Part shown: positions 57,179 to 64,000 of the stretch, piece after piece
How positions within the stretch are numbered: the stretch's first letter is position 1
Layout: each line of letters begins with the position of its first letter
Source of the DNA: Tolypeutes matacus
Taxonomy: Eukaryota > Chordata > Mammalia > Cingulata > Chlamyphoridae
Length of the DNA: 64,000 nt
Direction: 5' to 3'
Assembly: GCA_026826555.1 (NCBI GenBank)
Contig: JAKSZT010004976.1
Span: forward strand, 8,283,658-8,347,657
The notes under the pieces: model-generated
What the model was told of the DNA's origin: nothing
Database searches by the model: none
What the model saw: only the letters and a program-made list of their open reading frames with translations
Translations under genes and position numbers: made by a program

Positions 57179-60100
57179 TTCCAAATATTTTTCCCATTGA
57201 GTTGGCTGCCTTTTCACCCTTCTGACAAAGTCCTGTGAGGTGCAAAAGTGTTTAATTTTGAGGAGGTCCCATTTATCTACTTTTTCTTTTGTTGCACGTG
57301 CTTTGGGTGTAAGGTCCAAGAAACCACCACCTACTACAAGGTCCTGAAGATGTTTCCCTACATTTTCTTCTAGTAGTTTTATGGTCCTGGCTTTTATATT
57401 TAGATCTTTGATCCATTTTGAGTTGATTCTTGTATAGGGGGTGAGATAGGGGTCCTCTTTCATTCTTTTGGTTATAGATATCCAGTTCTCCCAACACCAT
57501 TTGTTGAAGAGACTGTTTTTTCCCATCAGCGTGGGCTTGGTAGGTTTGTCAAAAACCAGTTGACTGTATAGGTAAGGGTATATTTCTGGATTCTCAAACC
57601 TATTCCACTGACCGATATGTCTATCTTCATGCCAGTACCATGCTGTTTTGACCACTGTAGCATTGTAATATGTTTCAAGGTCAGGCAGTGAAATTCCTCC
57701 CACATTGCTCTTCTTTTTTAGAATACTTTTGGCTATTCAGGTGCGCTTACCCTTCCAGATGAATTTGGTAATTGCTTTCTCTAATTCTGTAAAGTAAGCT
57801 GTTGGGATTTTGATTGGTATTGCATTGAATCTATAAATCAGTTTGGGCAAGATTGACATCTTCAAGATATTTATTCTTCCAATCCATGAACACGGAATGT
57901 CTTCCCATTTGTTTAGGTCTTTTTAAATTTCTTTTAGCATTGTTTTGTAGTTTTCTGCATATAGGTCCTGTACTTCCTTGGTTAAATTAACTCCTAGGTA
58001 TTTGAGTCTTTTTGTTGCTATTGAAAATGGAATTTTCCTCCTGATTTCCTCCTCAGATTGTTCAGTACTAGTGTACAAAAATATTACTGATTATTGCGTG
58101 TTGATCTTATATCCTTCCACTTTGCTGAACTCATTTATTAGTTCAAGTAGCTTTGTTGTGGATACTTGAGGATTTTCTAAATACAGGATCATCTCATCCG
58201 CAAACAGTAAGAGTTTTACTTGCTCTTTTCCTATTTGGATGCCTTTAATTTTTTTGTCTTGTCTAATTGCCCTCGCTAGAACTTCTAGTACAATGTTAAA
58301 TAACCATGGTGACAGTGGGCATCCTTGTCTTGTTCCTGATCTTAGGGAGAAAGCTTTCAACCTTTCCCCATTGAGTATGATGTTGGCTGTGGGTTTTTCA
58401 TATATGCCTTTTATCATATTGAGGAATTTTCCTTTTATTCCTATCTTTTGAAGTATTTTTATCAAAAAAGAATGTTGGATTTTGTCGAATGCCTTTTCTG
58501 CATCTATTGAGATGATCATGTGGTTTTTTTCCTTCAATTTGTTAATGTGGTGTATTACATTGATTGATTTTCTTATGTTGAACCAGCCTTGCATACCAGG
58601 AATAAATCCCACTTGGTCGTGATGTATAAGTCTTGCATATGCTGTTGGATTCGATTTGTAAGTATTTTGTTGAAAATTTTTGCATCCATGTTCATTAGAG
58701 AGATTGGTCTGTAATTTTCTTTTCTTGTCGAATCTTTATCTGGCTTTGGTATTAGGGTGATGTTGGTTTCATAAAATATGTTGGGTAATTTTCCCTCCTC
58801 TTCAATTTTTTGGAAGAGTTTAAACAGGATTGGTGTTAATTCTTTTAGAAATGCTTGGTAGAATTCACCTGTGAAGCCATCTGGTCCTGGACTTTTCTTT
58901 GCTGGGAGATTTTTGATGACGGATTCAATCTCCTTAATTGTGATTGGTTTGTTAAGTTCTTGTATTTCTTGTTGTGTCAGTGTAGGTTGGTTATGAGTTT
59001 CTAGAAATTTGTCCATTTCATCCAGATTGTCTAGTTTGTTGGCATATAGTTTCTCAAAATATCCTCTTACGATTCTTTTTATTTCTGTGAGGTCATTTGT
59101 AATTTCCCCCCTTTCATTTCTGATTGTATTTATTTGCATCTTCTCTCTTTTTTTCTTTGTTAGTCTAGCGATTGGTTTGTCAATTTTATTGATCTGCTCA
59201 AAGAACCAGCTTTTGGTTTTGTTGATTTTCTTTATTGTTTTTCTGTTCTCATTTTCATTTATTTCTGCTCTAATCTTTGTCATTTCTTTCCTTCTGCTTG
59301 CTTTGGGATTGGTTTGCTGTTCTTTTTCTAGTTTCTCTAGTTGTTCAATTAAATCTTTGAGTTTAGCTCTTTCTTGTTTTTTAATATAGGCATTTAGGGC
59401 TATAGATTTCCCTCTCAAGACTGCCTTCGCTGTAACCCATAAGTTTTGATACGTTGTGTTCTCATTTTCATTTGTCTCAATATATTTACTGATTTCACTT
59501 GCAATTTCTTCTTTGACCCACCGATTATTTAGGAGTGTGTTTTTCAGTCTCCACACATTTGCAGATTTACTTTTTTTCCTGTCTATTATTGATTTCTAGT
59601 GTCATTCCATTATGATCTGAGAAGGTACTTTGTATAATTTCAATCTTTTTATATTTATTGAGAGCTTCATTGTGACCTAACATGTGGTCTGTCCTGGAGA
59701 AAGATCCATGGGCACTTGAGAAGACTGTATAACCCCCTGAGTTTGGATGCAGTGTTCTATATATGTCTGTTAGGTCTAACTTGTTTATCATATTGTTCAA
59801 GTTCTCTGTTTCCTTGTTGATCTTCTGTCTAGTTGTTCTATCTAGTGATGTGAGAGGGGTGTTGAAGTCTCCGACGATTATTGTAGAAATGTCTATTTCT
59901 CCCTTCAGTTTTGCCAGAGTTTGTCTCATATATTTTGGGGCACCGTGGTTAGGTGCGTAGATATTTATGACTGTTATATCTTCCTGGAGGATCGTCCCTT
60001 TTATTAATATATAATGGCCTTCCGCATCTCTTATCGCTTTTTTGCATTAAAGTCTGTTTTGTCTGATATTAGTATAGCTACCCCTGCTCTTTTCTGTTTA

Positions 60101-60300
60101 CTATTCGCGTGGAGTATCTTTTTCCAACCTTTTACTTTCAGCCGGCTTGTATCCTTGTGTCTGAGGTGAGTTTCTTGTAAGCAGCATATGGATGGCTTAT
60201 GTTTTTTTATCCATTCTGTCAGCCTGTATCTTTTGATTGGGGAATTTAATCCATTCACATTCAATGATATTACTGAAAATGCACTATTTATTTCCTCCAT
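57179..60300 (-). pseudogene. L1-B ORF2 (endonuclease/RT), truncated and broken
   Basis: Minus-strand ORF2. N-terminus 60031-60300 ('SVISLNVNGLNSPIKR', 'CCLQETHLRHKD'). Endonuclease remainder 59567-59929 ('VGDFNTPLTSLDR', 'FSDHNGM'). Linker and RT 58573-59556. RT core 58091-58612 ('[16 protein letters not shown]'), whose catalytic motif reads FADE rather than FADD (near 58187-58205). C-terminal part from 57703 downward to the truncation, before the Cys-rich domain. Stops or shifts separate the pieces. Confidence 0.88.
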
Positions 60301-60468
60301 TTGATTCTTTGGTTTTCATATGTCATCTTATTTTTGTCTCTCTTTTTACTCTTTTGATTATCCTTTCTGCTTTTCTTTCTTCTATACTGTCCTCCAATCC
60401 TCTCTCTCCTGTCTTTTTCTTTCAGGTTCTAAGGCTTCCTTTAATATTTCCTGCAAAGGTGGATTCTT

Positions 60469-61375
60469 TTATGCTAACTCTCTTAGTTTCTGTTTATTTG
60501 TGAACACTTTATATTCACCTTCATATTTGAAGGACACTTTTGCTGGATAAAGAATTCTCGGCTGGCAGTTTTTCTCTTTCAGTTTCCTAATTGTATCATA
60601 CCACTGTCTTCTTGCCTCCATGGTTTCTGAAGAGAAATCTGCACTAAGTTTTACTGGATGTCCTTTGTACGTGATCGTTTGCTTCTCTCTTGCTGCTCTG
60701 AGAATTATCTCTTTATCTTTTACATTTGACATTCTGAATAATATGTGTCTTGGCGTAGGTCTATTTGGATTTATTCTGATTGGGGTACGGTGTGCTTCTT
60801 GGACATGTAAGTTCATTTCTTTCGTGAGAGTTGGGAAATTTTCAGCTATTATTTCCTCAAATACTCTTTCTGCCCCTTTTCCTTTCTCTTCTCCTTCTGG
60901 AACTCCCATGACACGTATGTTCTTGCGTTTTATGTTGTCAATCAACTCTCTGAACACCTGCTCAATTTTTTCCATTCTTTCCTCTCTCTCTCTGTTCTTT
61001 TCTCTCTTCAATTTTAGCTGCTCTGTCTTCAGTATCAGTTATTCTTTCTTCTATCATTTCGAGTCTGCGGTTGTATTCTTCAAATGTATTTTTGACTTCA
61101 CCTATTGTGTCCTGCATTCCCATGAACTCCGTTACTTTTCTGTTCTGGGTTTCAAATTCTTCTTTACGTTCACGCAATGACTTCTTGATGTCATTGATCT
61201 CTTTAACTATATTCTCTTTCATCTCACTAATTTGATTTTGCAAATTTGTGCTCACCTCACTGATTAGTTCTCTCAAATTCTGCATCTCTTCTGGGACTTT
61301 GCTGTATTCCTTTTCTTGGGCCATGTCTTCTATTTTCTTAGTATGGCTCGTAATTTTTTGCTGGTGCTTAAGCAT
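60469..61375 (-). pseudogene. L1-B ORF1, one frameshift
   Basis: Minus-strand ORF1p, about 300 codons: coiled-coil N-terminal half (60962-61375, start MLKHQQKITSHTKK) and RRM plus C-terminal domain (60469-61011, 'NIRVMGVPEGEEKG', 'TPIRINPNRPTPRHILFRM'). The halves are in different frames. The break falls at a CT-dinucleotide run on the plus strand (about 60978-60993), which is longer than in L1-A. Otherwise open. Confidence 0.88.
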
Positions 61376-61419
61376 CTGGTTAGTTTGTATTTTACTTAGA
61401 TGCTCTATCTCTTTCTCTT

Positions 61420-62481
61420 TTATGGGGTTTTAGTGGCAGGCGGCTGTGAGTTACCACCGCTCTTTGATCTTTGGCTCAACCTTGATTGTTAGGATTGTTC
61501 TGCTGGTTGCTCAAAACTGGGCACTGGACCCAGTAATTGGTTGTAGAGTCGTTTCCTAGGGCCTTGGGCAGGGAGGCTATAGAGGCCAGGAAAAGCCTCT
61601 CTTACTTATTAATTTTCTTATGTGCACTTCCTTGATGTGCCAGGAGATGGCGCTTGTTGGCAGCGCTCAATTCAATGCCTGGTCGGAGTGTATTTGTTGT
61701 GACACAGACCAGATCAATGTGATAGAGCTTCCTGTTTGGGGGCTCGGAGCCCTGTGATTCAAACTTTCTGAGACAGTTATCCAGACTTCTCTCGTAGCGC
61801 CCCCCTTTTCCCAGCTAGGAAATATTTCCACTCCCTTCTGAATCCTCAACAATCAGTCCCTGTTAGTAGAGGAGGAGATTGGGAGGTTTGTATATCTTTA
61901 GCCCCTTGCAGGCTCCAAGGCAAACAATGGCACAGCCCCACCCAGCCTGGAAGCAAACCTGGACCAAACCTGGGAGTCCAAAGCAGGGTCAGCCCCAGGC
62001 TCTCTCTCCCCTCTCCTGTGGAGTCCTCAACAATTAGTCCAGGCTAGAAGAGTGGGAGGTTGCTAGGGTCGGATTTCTCTAGTCCTTTCTAGGCTCCCAG
62101 GGCAAACCGCGGTGTGGAAGGATCCGTGGGGGTCCGCAGCCCAAATTTCAGGTCAGAACCTGTGTCAGCCTAAGGCTGTGTCCCTCTCTCTCCCCTTTCC
62201 GGGAGTGGCAGATCCCTGAAGCCCCCTTTGTCTGTGGTCGCAGTATTCTGAAGAGTGTGGGGGAGGGTGCTGGCAGCAGCAGAAGCTGCTACTTGCAACT
62301 CATGGTTCTGTTGTCGCGATTTCCCTCTTCTGTCCCTCTCTCCTCTGGGTGGTGTGCAGCCTTCACCTGCTGTCCTAAACCCTAGAAGATCTTTTTCCGG
62401 GCTGTTTCCACTTTTCCTCTAGCTATTTTTCTGGAGAAGAGATTCCCGTGTCTTACTAGTCCGCCATCTTCCCGGAAGTCT
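61420..62481 (-). promoter_or_regulatory. L1-B 5' UTR
   Basis: About 1.05-kb leader aligning with 2190-3316 of L1-A ('GGGCACTGGaCCCAGTAATTGGTTGTAG', 'CCTAAACCCTAGAAGATCTTTT'). It has repeated 'ATCCTCAACAATtAGTCC' blocks (about 61843, 62024) on the plus strand. L1 5' UTRs contain the internal promoter; promoter function here is inferred from position. Unlike L1-D, no 110-bp unit array is seen. Confidence 0.7.
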
Positions 62482-62663
62482 CGGGGGAGCCATCTGAAAG
62501 ACGGCATGAGAGATGCTCTGCATGTGGCCCCAGAGATTGTGCAAAAGGACAGGGGAGAGGCTCTTCCCTGGTAACCCAGAGCGGTTTGGAGGCAGGAGAA
62601 AGAAAACTATGATAAAGGGGTATAAAGTGTCTCTTTAACGCACTCAGCTCAGGAAGATGAACT

Positions 62664-62842
62664 AGGTTAGTGCGTCTCATACTTCAATGTGTGCCTGAAT
62701 CCCCTCCCTGCCCCACTTCTGGTTAAAATGCAGATTTGGGTTCTTTAGGTCTGGCTGGGGCCTGGGATTCTGCATTTCTAACAAGCTCTCAGGGGATGTT
62801 GATGAGGCTAGTCTGGGACTACACTTTGAGTAGAGAGGATAT
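62664..62842 (+). mobile_element. MER5A-like DNA transposon relic
   Basis: 'GTTAAAATGCAGATTTGGGTTCTTTAGGTCTGGCTGGGGCC', 'GATTCTGCATTTCTAACAAGCTC' and 'GACTACACTTTGAGTAG' follow the MER5A order from memory. Confidence 0.75.
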
Positions 62843-62849
62843 GGGGGGG

Positions 62850-62936
62850 GGGGGTTCTTTTTTTTTGAGGTACCAGGGCTGGGGGTTGAAACCAGGACCC
62901 CGGCCCCCTGCCCCCCCGCCGCCCCACTTTTGAACA
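62850..62936 (-). repeat. Probable truncated SINE head
   Basis: 'TTTGAGGTACCAGGGCTGGGGGTTGAAACC' resembles the complemented SINE head at 41757 ('GAGGTACCAGGGCTGGGTATT'). The right half is a C-rich run. Low certainty. Confidence 0.45.
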
Positions 62937-62939
62937 CAG

Positions 62940-63780
62940 GATATTTTGATGATTTTGATTTAGTGATGATAATGATGATGAAGAAGAAGCTGGTCCCTAG
63001 AGATTAGGTGCTTGAGGAGATCCCCCTGTTGACCTGTGATTATCTCAGAGGGGCCCCAGGGTCCTAAACAGCTGTTTCAAGGGAGAGGGTCACCATCCCT
63101 CCTGGGGCACTAAGGACTTTTAAAAGCACAATGAAAATGTTGCCCCGTTACACATACTCAATCGTAGGACTTTGATGCAATGGGAACCAAGGGCCAGGAT
63201 TGGCAGTTGAACATTTTGAAAGCACAGAGTCCTTCAAAAGGACTCAGCGTATAGAACGACCCCTGGGAGCTGGGGTCATGGAGGCCTCTTGGGAACAGGT
63301 TTGGGGAGGTGGGGCCGGGAGGGGCCCAGACTGGTCTCTGGGGCCGGGAAGAACCGGGTCCTCAGGTTCCATCCATTTCCTTCACAGATACAATTGAAAA
63401 GAGGAATGCAAGAGGCCAGGCAGCGTGTGACCTGAACCTGAAAATTGGAGGTGACCGCATCGCCTTGCTCTTTGCTGCTAAGCTCAGCTGAGAGCTGTGG
63501 GACCAGCTCACCTCAGCCCTGAGCCTCAGCCCGGATGACTGTTAGACCCGGGGCCTCCGGGAGCAGCACTTAAAGAATCATCCAGCTCTGGCTTTTTCGT
63601 TTGTTTGTTTGTTTCTGAAATGTATATTTGATGTTTGAGGATTGAGGTTGACAGGAACTTTAAAAAAAAAATTATGTGACAATAAAGCCACCAATACCAC
63701 ATGGATATTTCCCACCATAAACTAGACTGTGATGAACTTAATGCATGTTTTTAATGATTTATTGCTTGGGGCTTTTTTTT
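62940..63780. other. Unassigned DNA
   Basis: No gene recognised. A short (GAT/GAA)-rich tract lies at 62945-62990. 63390-63560 has exon-like composition but no domain I know, and no supporting splice-site pair was found. Confidence 0.4.
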
Positions 63781-64000
63781 TAAATTTTCTTCAGAAGTTT
63801 TAATTTTCAATTTATTTTTCAATAGATAATAACTGCACATGGTTCTAAGATATAAGGTATTATCTATGAAACATCTCCTTCCTATCCTGGCTCAAGCCAC
63901 CCACTTCCCCTCCTCAGAGGCAACCAATGGTACCAGTGTCTTTCCAGATTTGGGATAGTATCCAGAGGTAGATAGTATTATATTTACATAAATATATGTT
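63781..64000 (-). mobile_element. Old L1 3' UTR fragment
   Basis: 'AATAACTGCACATGGTTCTAAGATATAAGG', 'CACCCACTTCCCCTCCTCAGAGGCAACCAATGGTACCAGTGTC' is a familiar old mammalian L1 3' UTR in minus orientation. Runs off the window. Confidence 0.65.

Larger units (their letters stand above)
57179..62481 (-). mobile_element. LINE-1, 5'-complete but 3'-truncated (L1-B)
   Basis: Minus-strand L1 from a complete-looking 5' end (62481, ending '...GTCCGCCATCTTCCCGGAAG') through 5' UTR, ORF1 and ORF2, stopping inside the ORF2 C-terminal region at 57179. There is no 3' UTR and no poly(A). Flanked by a perfect 17-bp duplication CGGGGGAGCCATCTGAA (57162-57178 and 62482-62498), so the truncation happened at or before integration and not by later deletion. 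Youngest-looking L1 in the window. Confidence 0.9.

Noticed and set aside
1..64000. CRISPR array, bacterial operon or phage system
   Set aside because: Repeats are interspersed retroelements with duplications and poly(A); open frames are short and there are no Shine-Dalgarno-led gene strings.

Overview
This window reads as nuclear DNA of a placental mammal, most likely an armadillo (Xenarthra, Dasypus-like). It is saturated with tRNA-derived SINEs that have a 'GTGGCTCAA' A-box and 'GGTTCGATTCC' B-box and match my memory of the armadillo DAS-SINEs. It also carries xenarthran-looking L1s and older mammalian repeats (MIR, L2, MER5-like). There is no bacterial-type gene organisation. I found no complete host protein-coding gene. 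The only likely host coding sequence is a terminal-exon fragment with its 3' UTR on the minus strand near 38.0-38.8 kb. Nearly every long open frame is a fragment of L1 ORF1/ORF2, endogenous retrovirus, or SINE read in some frame.

Layout. 1-3.3 kb: 5' end of a minus-strand L1 whose 3' end lies outside the window. 3.3-4.35 kb: an ancient L1. 5.25-8.2 kb: a SINE, then a plus-strand L1 split by a solo LTR. 8.2-10.4 kb: ancient L1 pieces, a MER5-like DNA transposon and an L1 3' end with clear target-site duplications. 10.56-23.4 kb: a decayed endogenous retrovirus in minus orientation with both LTRs, a tRNA-Leu-type primer binding site and gag, pro, pol and env remnants. About a dozen later insertions swell it from roughly 8 kb to 12.9 kb. 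23.4-29.0 kb: low-repeat DNA with MIR, L2 and MER5 relics and no recognised gene. 29.1-29.7 and 39.8-41.7 kb: two halves of one ancient L1, separated by a 10-kb insertion. That insertion is a full-length minus-strand L1 (29.7-39.8 kb) with many nested elements and a 1.1-kb host gene fragment inside its 5' UTR. 40.5-46.6 kb: SINE clusters, a composite SINE/L1-tail element and L1 3' ends. 46.6-57.1 kb: mostly unique DNA with scattered relics, a solo LTR with a perfect 5-bp duplication and a diverged tandem duplication. 57.18-62.48 kb: a minus-strand L1 that is complete at its 5' end, lacks its 3' end and poly(A), and is flanked by a perfect 17-bp duplication. 62.5-64 kb: MER5-like and old L1 sequence.

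The window is best read as stratigraphy. Target-site duplications let the order of insertion be worked out at many loci. The most interesting points are: the gene-exon fragment inside an L1 5' UTR; a composite SINE-plus-L1-tail element with the same junction at two loci; the 3'-truncated L1 with perfect duplications; the provirus; and two sites that took repeated SINE insertions at the same target sequence. All family assignments are from reading and memory, with no database search.
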